This document shows positions 1 to 9,001 of a stretch of DNA of 64,000 nucleotides, in pieces (the first letter of the stretch is position 1; every line of letters begins with the position of its first letter). This DNA comes from Fusobacterium sp. FSA-380-WT-3A (GTDB taxonomy: Bacteria; Fusobacteriota; Fusobacteriia; Fusobacteriales; Fusobacteriaceae), in the NCBI RefSeq assembly GCF_012843705.1, contig NZ_JABAFQ010000001.1, positions 186,001 to 250,000 on the forward strand. Direction: 5' to 3'. The notes under the pieces are model-generated. The model was given only the letters and a program-made list of their open reading frames with translations. It did not search any database and was not told the DNA's origin. The position numbers were made by a program, and so were the translations under genes.

Positions 1-1
1 T

Positions 2-205
2 ATGATAGGTACATTTAATTCTTGGAAAGAGTTTGGAATATCTTATATTGTAGGTGGATTATTCTGGACTTATAGAAAAGACCCATCAGAAACATATAAT
101 CGTTATTATGAAACAGTAGAAGCTTTAGAGGGACTTTTAACTGAAACAGATGATGAGGATGATGGAGAGTGGTTGAGAAATCCTTGGATTAAAGAGGTGT
201 TATAA
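2..205 (+). CDS. C-terminal part of a DUF1266-like protein (cut by the window edge)
   Basis: Only the last 67 residues or so are in the window; the reading frame is open to the left edge, so the gene probably starts upstream. The visible part has the pattern SW-x2-FG-x-SY-x2-GG-x-FW, which resembles the end of DUF1266 (YbeU/YbeR-like) proteins, followed by an acidic tail. DUF1266 has no known activity but is common in toxin-immunity neighbourhoods, which fits the genes downstream. Its TAA overlaps the ATG of the next gene by one base (TAATG), so the two are probably translationally coupled. The family assignment rests on a short motif and is tentative. Confidence 0.5.
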   Translation: MIGTFNSWKEFGISYIVGGLFWTYRKDPSETYNRYYETVEALEGLLTETDDEDDGEWLRNPWIKEVL

Positions 206-1689
206 TGGAAATTGATGTATATTCTTTAGAAGAACTTTATAGAAAAAATTTATCCTTTGAAGAAAGAAAAAAAGAGTATGAAAAATATCAGGTAGATGAT
301 GAAGATCCTTATGGAAATACAGTTTTTCATATTACAACAAAGTTTGCAGATAGTGAGATTTTTGAATACTTTTTTATGATGGGTAAACTTCAAGGAAAAA
401 CAAGGCTTTTTAAGACTAATAAATATGGAAAAACACCATTTTTTATGTTAAATGATATAAAAAATCCAGAAGAAAAATATGAGGATATAAAAAAAATAAT
501 GAAAATTCTTGTAGAAAATGGTGGAAATATAAATAAAAGAGATGAATCAGGAGAGATGTTTTATCACAAATGTGCTGATTTTCAAAAATATATAATTTTT
601 GAAATAATGAATGAGCTAGGAATAAAATATGATAAAGTTATTTTATCTAATGGCTGGAATGTACTACATATAGTTTGTAATTCTCTACATAGAATAGATT
701 TTTATTTAAAAAGAGAAGAAGAATATAGAAAACAAGAAGAACCATATTTAAGAACTATAAAAGCAATTTTAAATTCTGGAATAGATGTTGAAACAAAAAC
801 AGCGATAGATAAATTAGCTTATGACTTAGCTTTTGAATCTAAAAATAAAAGAGCATGTGCACTATTAAAAGGTGTAAGTGAAGATGATAAAACTTTTGGA
901 ATTGGTTTACATGAAGCCTGTTGGTTTGGATATGAAGATATAGTAAAAGAATATATATCAAGAAAAAGTGACTTAAATGAAATTTATGAGGGAAATATGG
1001 GAGAGTTAAAAAAACTCTCTCCCCTTGCTATAGCTTCTAAACATTTACAAAAAAATATTGTAAAACTTCTTATAGAAAATGGAGCTAATGTTTGTGAAAG
1101 AAATGGTGAAACTGGATTAAGTAGTTTTTATTATTTTGTAAAAACCATGATAATTACAGGTATAAATATCAAAGGAGAAAAAACAAAAGAGAATTTTCAA
1201 GAGATAACAAAATATTATCTTAGAGATGAAAAATTTTTAAATGGTTATGTTGATGATGAATACAACACACCAATTAATTTAATATGTAGTATATCACATA
1301 GATTTAATTGGGTAGGGGAAGAAAAAGCAGAATTTATTATTTTTGAAAAATTAATAGATAGAGGAGTAGATGTAAACATAGGAGATAAAAATGGAAATAC
1401 ACCACTTCACAAATTATTTAAAAATGGTGGAGATAAAATAGGAGATATGACAGAACTTTTAATGGAAAGTGGAGCTAATCCAAATAGTAAAAATATAGAT
1501 GGTGAAACTCCTCTTATGTTACTTCCTAATATTTGGAGAGAAGAAGAGGGGGTAGAAGCTTTAGAAGTTTTAGAAAATTATGATGTAGATACTTCTATTA
1601 CAAATAATAATGGTGAAACTGCTTTGGATATAGCTTTAAAAATGAAAAAAGAAAAATTAGCACAATATCTTTTAAATATAGGAGGTTAG
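205..1689 (+). CDS. Ankyrin-repeat protein, 494 aa
   Basis: Degenerate and canonical ankyrin repeats fill most of the protein. The clearest are around residues 85-130, 230-300 and 390-490, where the NGNTPLH, GANPNSKNIDGETPL and NNNGETALDIAL patterns appear. There is no signal peptide or membrane segment, so it should be cytoplasmic. Ankyrin proteins act as protein-binding scaffolds, and in polymorphic-toxin loci they are known as immunity proteins; that role is inferred here from context. It overlaps the preceding gene by one base and lies four bases before a second ankyrin gene. The target cannot be read from sequence. Confidence 0.85.
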   Translation: MEIDVYSLEELYRKNLSFEERKKEYEKYQVDDEDPYGNTVFHITTKFADSEIFEYFFMMGKLQGKTRLFKTNKYGKTPFFMLNDIKNPEEKYEDIKKIMKILVENGGNINKRDESGEMFYHKCADFQKYIIFEIMNELGIKYDKVILSNGWNVLHIVCNSLHRIDFYLKREEEYRKQEEPYLRTIKAILNSGIDVETKTAIDKLAYDLAFESKNKRACALLKGVSEDDKTFGIGLHEACWFGYEDIVKEYISRKSDLNEIYEGNMGELKKLSPLAIASKHLQKNIVKLLIENGANVCERNGETGLSSFYYFVKTMIITGINIKGEKTKENFQEITKYYLRDEKFLNGYVDDEYNTPINLICSISHRFNWVGEEKAEFIIFEKLIDRGVDVNIGDKNGNTPLHKLFKNGGDKIGDMTELLMESGANPNSKNIDGETPLMLLPNIWREEEGVEALEVLENYDVDTSITNNNGETALDIALKMKKEKLAQYLLNIGG

Positions 1690-1693
1690 ACTT

Positions 1694-2653
1694 ATGGGAG
1701 CAAATTCGTTTATAATAGCTTGTAAAAATAGACAAAAATCTGTTATAAAAGTATTTCTAAACTCTAAAAAAATAGATGTAAATGAAAGAGATGATATGGG
1801 AAGAACGGCTCTTTTTTATAGCTGTGGTGAAGGAGATAGAGAGATAGTTAAACTTTTAATAGAAGCAGGAGCAGATATAAATTTAGGAGATAATAACAGT
1901 ATAACCCCTCTTCATCAAGGGGCTATGAAAGGAAATAAAGAGATTTTAGATATATTGGTAAAAAGTGGTGGAGATATAAATGCCACAGATTTTAAAGGAA
2001 GAACACCTATAATTTATGCTATTATGCAAAATAAAAGTGAGGCTGCCTTTAAATGTATAGAGCTTGGAGCTGATACAACTTTAAAAGATAATGATGGACA
2101 TTTACCAATAGATTATGCCACTACCAACGGATTAAAAGAACTTGTAAATTTTTTGTCAACAGGGGAAAAAGATAATTTTGGAAACACCCCTTTACATCAA
2201 GCTTGTTATAATAACCAAAGTGAAGTAGTGAGAACTCTTCTTAAATCTTCTTCCTCTACAATAAATAATATAAATGATAGTGGAGAAACCCCACTTATTT
2301 TAGCTGTAAAAAATGAAAATCAATATATAGTGGAGTTATTACTTGAAAATAAAGCAGATGTAAATTTAGCTAATAATAATGGAGAAACCCCACTTCATTT
2401 TAGTGTTAAAAAGGATAATCAAAATATTTGTAAAGTTTTATTAGAAAATGGTGGAAATGTAAATGTTAGAAATAAAAGTGGAGAAACTCCCCTTATAATA
2501 GCAGTTCAATGGGGTAAGAAAGATAATGTATTAGAACTTATAAATCATGGAGCTAACACTAAGATTTCAGATAATAATGGAAAAACTCCAGAATATTATG
2601 CTAGTGAAAAAGGATATAGCGAAATTCTTGAATTACTTATTATGTCTGAATAA
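1694..2653 (+). CDS. Ankyrin-repeat protein, 319 aa
   Basis: This is almost entirely made of regular 33-residue ankyrin repeats, about nine of them, with repeated G-x-TPLH and GADINLGD type motifs from residue 1 to the end. The repeats are much closer to consensus than those of the preceding gene, so it is a separate stable solenoid rather than a simple duplicate. No signal peptide is present. It starts 4 bp after the upstream stop, with GGAGG lying inside the upstream 3' end. It is likely a cytoplasmic protein-binding immunity factor by neighbourhood; no enzymatic residues are visible. Confidence 0.88.
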   Translation: MGANSFIIACKNRQKSVIKVFLNSKKIDVNERDDMGRTALFYSCGEGDREIVKLLIEAGADINLGDNNSITPLHQGAMKGNKEILDILVKSGGDINATDFKGRTPIIYAIMQNKSEAAFKCIELGADTTLKDNDGHLPIDYATTNGLKELVNFLSTGEKDNFGNTPLHQACYNNQSEVVRTLLKSSSSTINNINDSGETPLILAVKNENQYIVELLLENKADVNLANNNGETPLHFSVKKDNQNICKVLLENGGNVNVRNKSGETPLIIAVQWGKKDNVLELINHGANTKISDNNGKTPEYYASEKGYSEILELLIMSE

Positions 2654-2665
2654 ATGAGGTAAATT

Positions 2666-3997
2666 ATGAAAAAATACAATCTATCAGCAGAAGAAACAGT
2701 AAAATTTTTATACAGAGGAAAAATAAAAAGAGTAAAAGAAGAGGATATATATTCTTTTTATAAAAATCCTAGTAAAATAGAAATAGAGTATTTTAGAGAA
2801 CATTTTGTTGATAAAAGTAAATATGAGATAAGTTGGGAAGAAATAGAGGAAACAGAAAAAAGATTAGGAGTATATTTACCTAAAATTTTAAGGGAATATT
2901 ATCATGAATGTGGAGATTTAGATATAAATACCTCTTTTAGTGAACTTTTTAAATTAGAAGACATAGAATTTTCTCATAATTGGTTAAGGGAAGACTTAAA
3001 AGAAGATGAGTATTCAGAGGAAGAAATAAAGAAAGATTTAGAAAAAATAGATAATTTTCTTATATTTTGGTGTGAAAATCAAGGTGTATGGAATGCTGGA
3101 ATAAAAAAAGAGGATTTAGATTTGGAAAATCCCCCAATTTATATGACAACCAATGATGATTTATATTCTTGGGCAAAAATTACAAATGATATAGAAACTT
3201 TTATTATATTTCAAATTATAGATAATATAAGTGCTAGTGATTTTTATAATAAAGAGATAGAAAATGAAGATTTAAAAGATATTTTATTAGATGAAAAAAT
3301 ATCTTTAGAAGAGATTAGAATGAGTAATTTTCTAAGCTCAAACAAAAAAATTAAATGTTCTAGTTATGCTGATTATGATAATGATAAAATATATTTCTTT
3401 ATATTAGAAAATGATATGATAAAAAAAACTTATCTTGTAAAACCTAAAGAGAAAAAAGTAGATTATAGTATAAATGAAAAGATTGATAATGGACTTTTAA
3501 TAGAATTAGGAAATATTATAGCAAATGGAGATAATGAAGTTATAAATCAATTAAAATATAGCTTTGATAATATAAGAAAATATTTAATAGAAAATAAAGA
3601 ATTTATATATATGGAAAAAGACATAGATAATATGTCTAATAGTGAGATAAAATTTGTAAAATTTTATATATTATCCCAAATCTTAGAAAAAAATGGATAT
3701 TTATATTATTTAGATTGGAAATGTGAATTAGAAGATTTTAAAATGATTGAAAATTTATTAAAAAATATCTCTAATGATTATAGTTTGGATAATATAGAGT
3801 TTGATGAAGATGATGATATAACTACTTGGAGCGAAATTTTTGATGAAGAATTTAAAAGTAAAAATATTTTACTAGCAAGTTTTGATTTAGATTCAGATAC
3901 ATATGGAGTATTTTTAATTTCTTATAAAGAATTTGAGAAAATAGAAAAATTACTTAAAAATAGTGATTTAAGGATAGACTTTACTAAAAATTTATAA
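2666..3997 (+). CDS. SMI1/KNR4 (SUKH) domain protein with long C-terminal extension
   Basis: Residues about 56-185 carry the SUKH signature: an acidic SWEEIEETEKRLG helix, then LP-x2-LREYY and a later EN-x-G-x-WNAG strand. SUKH domains are the best-known broad immunity fold against contact-dependent and other secreted nuclease and deaminase toxins, where they bind and block the toxin in the cytoplasm. Beyond residue 190 there are some 250 acidic residues with no domain I recognise; a stand-alone SUKH protein is usually 130-200 aa. It follows the ankyrin gene by 12 bp with a GAGG ribosome-binding site. The toxin partner is unknown. Confidence 0.75.
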   Translation: MKKYNLSAEETVKFLYRGKIKRVKEEDIYSFYKNPSKIEIEYFREHFVDKSKYEISWEEIEETEKRLGVYLPKILREYYHECGDLDINTSFSELFKLEDIEFSHNWLREDLKEDEYSEEEIKKDLEKIDNFLIFWCENQGVWNAGIKKEDLDLENPPIYMTTNDDLYSWAKITNDIETFIIFQIIDNISASDFYNKEIENEDLKDILLDEKISLEEIRMSNFLSSNKKIKCSSYADYDNDKIYFFILENDMIKKTYLVKPKEKKVDYSINEKIDNGLLIELGNIIANGDNEVINQLKYSFDNIRKYLIENKEFIYMEKDIDNMSNSEIKFVKFYILSQILEKNGYLYYLDWKCELEDFKMIENLLKNISNDYSLDNIEFDEDDDITTWSEIFDEEFKSKNILLASFDLDSDTYGVFLISYKEFEKIEKLLKNSDLRIDFTKNL

Positions 3998-4017
3998 GGA
4001 TATAAGGAGAGAAAATT

Positions 4018-4755
4018 ATGGAAAAAGATAGAAAAATTTTAAATGGGTTTATACTTTTTGAAGATGAAAATTGTAATTTTGATGAAATAATAAAAAATTT
4101 AAAAGAAGATTGGGAAATAGAAATTGATAAATCTGAAATTAAAGATGATGTTTTAGTTTTTGAAATTGATGGAATGAGAGGTTCATTAGCTTTTATTAAA
4201 TCCCCTGTTCCAAATAATGAGGCAGAGGAAAATGCTAAAAATAATTTTTTATGGCAAGGTGGAGTAGAGAAAGTTTCAAAACATAAATCTCAAATGATTG
4301 TAGCTACTTTTGGAGAAAATCCAATAGAAACAGGAAAACTTTTTGTAAAACTTTCAAGTTCTGTATTAAAATTAGAAAATACAATAGGAATTTATAAAGC
4401 TCCTACTGTAATGGCAAGAGAAGAATTTTTAAGTCATACAAAATATTTAAAAGAAGAGAAAGAACTTCCAATTCAAAGTATAGTATATATAGGACTTTAC
4501 CGTACAAAAAAAGGAATAGGGGGATATACTGATGGACTTAAATTTTTTGATAAAAAAGAGATAGAAATTTTAGATTCTAAAAAAGAGGCTTTTGATATAT
4601 ATGATTTTATCTTTGATATTATATATTATGTAGTTGGAAATAATGTTGAATTAAAAGATGGAGAAACTATTGGATTTTCAGTACATCAAAAATTGCCAAT
4701 TACAGTATCAAAAGGGGTAGCTTTTGAAGAGGACACTATAAAAATTAAATTTTAA
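4018..4755 (+). CDS. DUF4261 domain protein
   Basis: This 245-residue soluble protein resembles DUF4261. It has an N-terminal LFEDENCNFDEIIKNLKEDW segment, a central AFIKSPVPNNEAEENAKNN element, and a later KHKSQMIVATFGENP strand, with a C-terminal half rich in beta strands. The biochemical function of DUF4261 is not established; it is frequent in heterogeneous immunity clusters. It is preceded by AAGGAGAG about 6 bp before the ATG, in the same direction and nearly contiguous with the SUKH gene upstream and creD downstream, so it is likely in the same transcript. Confidence 0.65.
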   Translation: MEKDRKILNGFILFEDENCNFDEIIKNLKEDWEIEIDKSEIKDDVLVFEIDGMRGSLAFIKSPVPNNEAEENAKNNFLWQGGVEKVSKHKSQMIVATFGENPIETGKLFVKLSSSVLKLENTIGIYKAPTVMAREEFLSHTKYLKEEKELPIQSIVYIGLYRTKKGIGGYTDGLKFFDKKEIEILDSKKEAFDIYDFIFDIIYYVVGNNVELKDGETIGFSVHQKLPITVSKGVAFEEDTIKIKF

Positions 4756-4781
4756 TTAGACTAATTAAAAGGAGGGATTTT

Positions 4782-6083
4782 ATGATTAGTTTAAGAGATA
4801 ATAATTCTCTTGTAAAAAAAATAGGATTTCTTTTTATATTAGCTATTTTATTACAAATACCAATGTTTTTTATAAATAGAATAATTGACGAAAGAGATTA
4901 TTCTTATAGAAATATGGTAGAAGAAATTGGAAATGAATGGGGTAAAAAACAAACTATTGCAGGAGAATTTTTAATAATTCCATATAGTGATAAAGAAGTA
5001 AGTTATGATGATTCTGGAAAAAAATTAGAGAAAACTATTGTAAAAGATTGGATAGTATTACCAGATAAACTAAATATAAAAGTTGATTTAAAAGACGAAG
5101 TAAGAGAAAGGGGAATATATAAAACAATAGTTTACAATGGAGATGTTATATTAGAGGGGGAATTTCCTAAATTAAAGGATATATTACCAGCTAATATGTA
5201 CCCATATAATATTGGAATAGGATTAGGAATAACAGATACTAAGTCTATAATGAAAGTTGAAAAATTTCAAGTAGGAGAGGAAGATATATACTTAGCATCA
5301 GGGACTGGACTTAAACAATGGAATTTAAGTACAGGAATATCAGGAACTATAGAAAAAAATTATTTAGAAGAAGGAAAAATAACTTTTTCTATTAAGTTAA
5401 ATCTAAGAGGTAATGGTGGTATAAATATTTTACCTTTTGGAAAGGAAAATCATTTTGAAGTAAGTTCTCCTTGGAAATCTCCAAAATTTTATGGAATTTT
5501 ACCAAGTACAAAAGTAATTGATGAAAATGGATTTAGAGCAAAATGGGATATATCATCTTTTGTAAGAAACTATAAACAAGATTTTGCAGATGGATTTTAT
5601 TCTGATATATCAGAAGGAAAAATTGGAGTAGATTTATATGAGGGAATAACTCACTATAGACAAGTTATGAAAGCTGTAAAATATAGTATGCTTTTTATAA
5701 TGTTAAGCCTTTTTGTAGTATATATTTTTGAAGTAACAAGTAAAAGGTTTACTCACTATGTTCAATATGGAGTAGTAGGATTTTCACTTACAATGTTTTA
5801 CTTGGTTTTACTTTCAATGTCAGAATATTTTAGTTTTGAATTAGCTTATATAATAGCCACTTTAATGGTGGTAATTCCAAATTCATTGTATATAAAAGCA
5901 GTAACTAAGAATAATAATTATGGTATAGGAATGTTTGTATTTTTATCAGGAATATATGCAGTACTATATTCTATTTTAAAGATGGAACAATATGCACTTA
6001 TGACAGGAACTCTTTTAATAATGATAGTTCTTTATGTAATGATGTATATTACTAGAAACATTGAAACTTTTAGGGAGGAATAG
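4782..6083 (+). CDS. creD: CreD-family inner-membrane protein
   Basis: The 433-residue protein has the CreD architecture: an N-terminal membrane helix (about residues 12-30), the family motif in which ERD is followed by EEIG-x2-WG-x-KQT and then a P-Y (residues 35-70), a large extracytoplasmic domain, and four or more hydrophobic helices from about residue 295 to 425. E. coli CreD is 450 aa. E. coli creD (old name cet) belongs to the CreBC regulon, and mutations there give tolerance to colicin E2; its molecular activity is unknown. No creB or creC is present here; instead it lies among immunity-type genes. GGAGGG precedes the ATG. Confidence 0.8.
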   Translation: MISLRDNNSLVKKIGFLFILAILLQIPMFFINRIIDERDYSYRNMVEEIGNEWGKKQTIAGEFLIIPYSDKEVSYDDSGKKLEKTIVKDWIVLPDKLNIKVDLKDEVRERGIYKTIVYNGDVILEGEFPKLKDILPANMYPYNIGIGLGITDTKSIMKVEKFQVGEEDIYLASGTGLKQWNLSTGISGTIEKNYLEEGKITFSIKLNLRGNGGINILPFGKENHFEVSSPWKSPKFYGILPSTKVIDENGFRAKWDISSFVRNYKQDFADGFYSDISEGKIGVDLYEGITHYRQVMKAVKYSMLFIMLSLFVVYIFEVTSKRFTHYVQYGVVGFSLTMFYLVLLSMSEYFSFELAYIIATLMVVIPNSLYIKAVTKNNNYGIGMFVFLSGIYAVLYSILKMEQYALMTGTLLIMIVLYVMMYITRNIETFREE

Positions 6084-6087
6084 AAAT

Positions 6088-6870
6088 ATGATTAGGGTAG
6101 ACTCCGATAAATGTATTAAATGTAAAATGTGTATTAAGGATTGTTTTCCAGAAAATATTATATTTGAAGAGGAAAAAATAAAGATAAAAAGTGATTGTAT
6201 GATGTGTGGGCATTGTGTAGCTGTGTGTCCAACAAATGCTATAACTTTTGAGGGATATGAAGAAACACAAGAATTAAAAAGTTTAGATTCTAAAATAAAT
6301 TCAGAAGTCTTTTTAAATTTTGTAAAATCAAGAAGAAGTATCAGACATTTTAAAGATAAAAAAATAGATAAGGATATTATTGAAAAATTATTAGAAGTTG
6401 GAAGATATAGCCCAACAGGAGCTAATATCCAAGATATAAAATATTATGTTATTCAAGATAAATTAGAAGAATTTAAACCACTTATTTGGGAGGGAATAAA
6501 TAATTTTACTAATTCAGGTGAAAATAATATGTTTCTAAGAAAATATAGAAGTTTATTTGTAGAAATGTATGAAAATCGTGGTATAAATGATAAACTTTTC
6601 TTTAAAGCACCAATGGTTTTAGTAATCACAAGTTCAAATAAGACTAATGGAGTATTAGCTGGAGATAAAATAGAGATGATGGCTAATATGATGGGGTTAG
6701 GAGTTCTTTTTAGTGGATTTATAGAAATGGGAATTACTAGCAATGAGGAACTTATTAAAAAATTCAAATTAAAAAGAAATGTTGTATGTACATGTATGTT
6801 GATAGGATATCCTGATATAAGTTATCAAAGAACTGCTCCGAGAAAAGAAATTAATATAGAATGGTTGTAG
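6088..6870 (+). CDS. Ferredoxin-nitroreductase fusion (4Fe-4S nitroreductase family), 260 aa
   Basis: The N-terminus carries two 4Fe-4S clusters of ferredoxin type, with Cys at residues 9, 12, 15, 19 and 37, 40, 43, 47. It is followed from about residue 75 by a nitroreductase fold with the SRRSIRHFKDK and VGRYSPTGANIQ motifs that bind FMN. Such fusions reduce quinones, nitro compounds or other small electron acceptors, with the ferredoxin part feeding electrons. I place the start at this ATG, 7 bp after AGGGAGGA. A longer TTG reading overlaps creD and would have no ribosome-binding site. It is a metabolic-looking gene inside the immunity array, just behind creD. Confidence 0.85.
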   Translation: MIRVDSDKCIKCKMCIKDCFPENIIFEEEKIKIKSDCMMCGHCVAVCPTNAITFEGYEETQELKSLDSKINSEVFLNFVKSRRSIRHFKDKKIDKDIIEKLLEVGRYSPTGANIQDIKYYVIQDKLEEFKPLIWEGINNFTNSGENNMFLRKYRSLFVEMYENRGINDKLFFKAPMVLVITSSNKTNGVLAGDKIEMMANMMGLGVLFSGFIEMGITSNEELIKKFKLKRNVVCTCMLIGYPDISYQRTAPRKEINIEWL

Positions 6871-6879
6871 GAGGTAAAT

Positions 6880-7770
6880 ATGGGTAAGAAAAAACTTACA
6901 GAAAAGGAATTAAAATTTAATGAGGAAATTAAGAAAATTGTTTTAGATATTTTAGAAAAAAATAAAAAATCTATGATTAAAATAGAAGTGTCTGATGATA
7001 AACCTAATTTATTCCAAAGTAAATTTGGGGGACTTCCATACTTACCTAAAGATAAGGAAGTCCCAAAAGATAAAGAAAATAGACAATTTACATTACTTGC
7101 TCAAATAAATGTAGAGGAATTACCAGAAAATAATATTTATCCAATGAAAGAGGGAATGTTACAATTTTGGGTATTAAATGATGATTGTATTGGACTTGAT
7201 TTTGATAACCCTTTAGGAAATGGATATAAGGTAGTGTATTATAAAGAAATAGATAAAAATGTAACAGAGGAAGAAATTTTAGGAAAATATAAACCATATG
7301 AAGATGAAGATAGTTATTTCCCAATAGAAAGTGAATTTTCTTTAAAATTTGAATTAAAAGATGGTTATTGTACAGATTCAGATGATAGATTTTCAGAATT
7401 TTTTATAGAAGAGATAAAAAAATTTGAAAAAGAAAAAGGAGAAGAGTATAAAGAGATTTTTGAAAAATATAGAAAAAATAACTTAGGTTATAATATTTGT
7501 TATGATTTTTATGAAATTTTAGAAGAAGATAAAAACCTAAATGATAAATTATTTGGAGCTGGACATAAAATAGGAGGTTATCCTGATTATACTCAAAATG
7601 ATATTAGAGATAAAGAGTATGAAGTTTTACTTCTTCAAATAGATAGTGAAGGTACTGATGAGCATGAAATTATGTGGGGAGATTGTGGAATAGCTAATTT
7701 CTTTATAAGAGAAAAAGATTTAAAAGAACTTAATTTTGATGAGGTAATATATAATTGGGATTGTTGTTAA
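6880..7770 (+). CDS. DUF1963 (YwqG-like) protein
   Basis: The DUF1963/YwqG pattern is clear: a SKFGGLPYLP strand near residue 45, a FTLLAQINVEELP strand near 70, GGYPDYTQ near 225, then LLQIDS-x-G near 245 and WGDCGIANFFI before the C-terminal DWCC-like end. YwqG of Bacillus is a soluble protein of unknown activity encoded next to the YwqJK toxin system. Homologues are repeatedly found in polyimmunity clusters. It begins 9 bp after the nitroreductase gene with GGAGG. A second DUF1963 gene lies at 16.2 kb; the two are clearly diverged. Confidence 0.8.
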   Translation: MGKKKLTEKELKFNEEIKKIVLDILEKNKKSMIKIEVSDDKPNLFQSKFGGLPYLPKDKEVPKDKENRQFTLLAQINVEELPENNIYPMKEGMLQFWVLNDDCIGLDFDNPLGNGYKVVYYKEIDKNVTEEEILGKYKPYEDEDSYFPIESEFSLKFELKDGYCTDSDDRFSEFFIEEIKKFEKEKGEEYKEIFEKYRKNNLGYNICYDFYEILEEDKNLNDKLFGAGHKIGGYPDYTQNDIRDKEYEVLLLQIDSEGTDEHEIMWGDCGIANFFIREKDLKELNFDEVIYNWDCC

Positions 7771-7809
7771 AGAAGATTGATATAATTCAATAAATTAGAG
7801 GGAGTTTTT

Positions 7810-8358
7810 ATGATAAAAAATCCAGTTAAAATAACAGGTTCTTTGCAAGAAAAAGTAAAAAAATTACTAGAGTGTGCTGGTTGGTATGAGGGAAGAAGTG
7901 TTGATATTTCTATAGTGGAAAAACATTATCAGAAATATGGATTAGAAATGATGAAAACTACTAAGAGATTTTATAAAAAATATTTTGGATTATGTAGTGA
8001 ATGGTATTTTACAGATAGAAATATAAAAAGAAAAAATTATTTTGAATTTGGACTTTTTCCCTATCTTCAAAATGGTATAAAGGATAATTTAGAAGAAGCA
8101 GTTTTTAGGGATATGATAACTAGAGGAAAAGAAGAGATAGAAAAAATAGCTGGACAAAATTGCCAACCTCTTGGAGTTATAGGATATATTTATCCAGCAG
8201 AAGTATGGATTTCAGAATATGGAAAACTATATGCACAATATGAATATAGAGATAATATTCTTTGTTTTGATAATATTTATTTTTTGATTGAAGAAGATTT
8301 AAAAAAAATAGATATAGAATATGTAACTATGAGGACTTTAGAAATTTTAGATAAATAA
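7810..8358 (+). CDS. SUKH-3 family immunity protein
   Basis: The N-terminal AGWYEGR motif (residues 23-29) with a following helix, a FYKKYFGL segment and a C-terminal region with PAEVWISEYGKLYAQYEY match SUKH-3 immunity proteins. These cytoplasmic proteins of about 180 aa neutralise polymorphic toxins by direct binding. The gene is separated from the upstream DUF1963 gene by 39 bp and has GAGGGAG in front of the ATG. A paralogue with the same AGWYEGR start occurs at 21.9 kb, about 30 percent similar by eye, so the two probably face different toxins. Confidence 0.78.
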   Translation: MIKNPVKITGSLQEKVKKLLECAGWYEGRSVDISIVEKHYQKYGLEMMKTTKRFYKKYFGLCSEWYFTDRNIKRKNYFEFGLFPYLQNGIKDNLEEAVFRDMITRGKEEIEKIAGQNCQPLGVIGYIYPAEVWISEYGKLYAQYEYRDNILCFDNIYFLIEEDLKKIDIEYVTMRTLEILDK

Positions 8359-8408
8359 AGTTAAAATTAAATTTTTGAAAAAATATAATAGATTAGGAGG
8401 AATGTCAT

Positions 8409-8993
8409 ATGTTAAAAGTAGAAGATATTTTAAGAGAAGATTTTGATTGGGAAAACATAGAAATTGATGAAGATGAATTTGATGAGTTAGAAAACGAATT
8501 GATTATAGACTACTTAAAGAAAAACTCTCCAGAGACAAGACAACTTTTAGCAATAGATTGGAACTTTGATAATTCTAAAGAAGTTATTAAATGGATAGCA
8601 GAACAACCTGATACTGACAAAGGAACAGCTCTATTTTTATATTGGTATATGAACCCTCAAGATTTTAAACAATATGAAAATAGAGAGGATTGTAAAAAGA
8701 AAGATTCTTGGCTTTTGGAAGATTATGATATTATTGAAACTCTTGAGAAAAATTATATTTCAGGATTTTATAAAAATCAAAAATATGCTTTTGACCCTAA
8801 GAGTGACCCATATAATTCTGGATATGATTGGACAGGAGAAGTTGATGAAGATGAGATGAAAGCTAAGATACCTGAAGAGATGTATATAGCTTTAGAGGGA
8901 GAAGTTTTAGAAAGTCCAGGTTGGGGAGAGGGAATACCTGATGAAATTATACCTATTTTGGACAAACTTTATGAAGCTTTAGATGAAGATTAG
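8409..8993 (+). CDS. DUF4274 domain protein
   Basis: Residues 60-85 contain the characteristic stretch WIAEQPDTDKGTALFLYWY, in which a D-x-GTA core is flanked by aromatic residues; this is the mark of DUF4274. The remainder is acidic and helical, 194 residues in all, with no export signal. The family has no assigned activity and is typical of immunity neighbourhoods. It is led by AGGAGG and followed 8 bp later by the next gene, whose GGAGG site overlaps the stop codon region, suggesting translational coupling. Confidence 0.7.
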   Translation: MLKVEDILREDFDWENIEIDEDEFDELENELIIDYLKKNSPETRQLLAIDWNFDNSKEVIKWIAEQPDTDKGTALFLYWYMNPQDFKQYENREDCKKKDSWLLEDYDIIETLEKNYISGFYKNQKYAFDPKSDPYNSGYDWTGEVDEDEMKAKIPEEMYIALEGEVLESPGWGEGIPDEIIPILDKLYEALDED

Positions 8994-9001
8994 GAGGTTT
9001 T

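Noticed and set aside
6070-6767. Open frames on the minus strand inside the nitroreductase gene
   Set aside because: They are opposite-strand shadows of an AT-rich gene with conserved Cys motifs; no ribosome-binding sites and low-complexity sequence.
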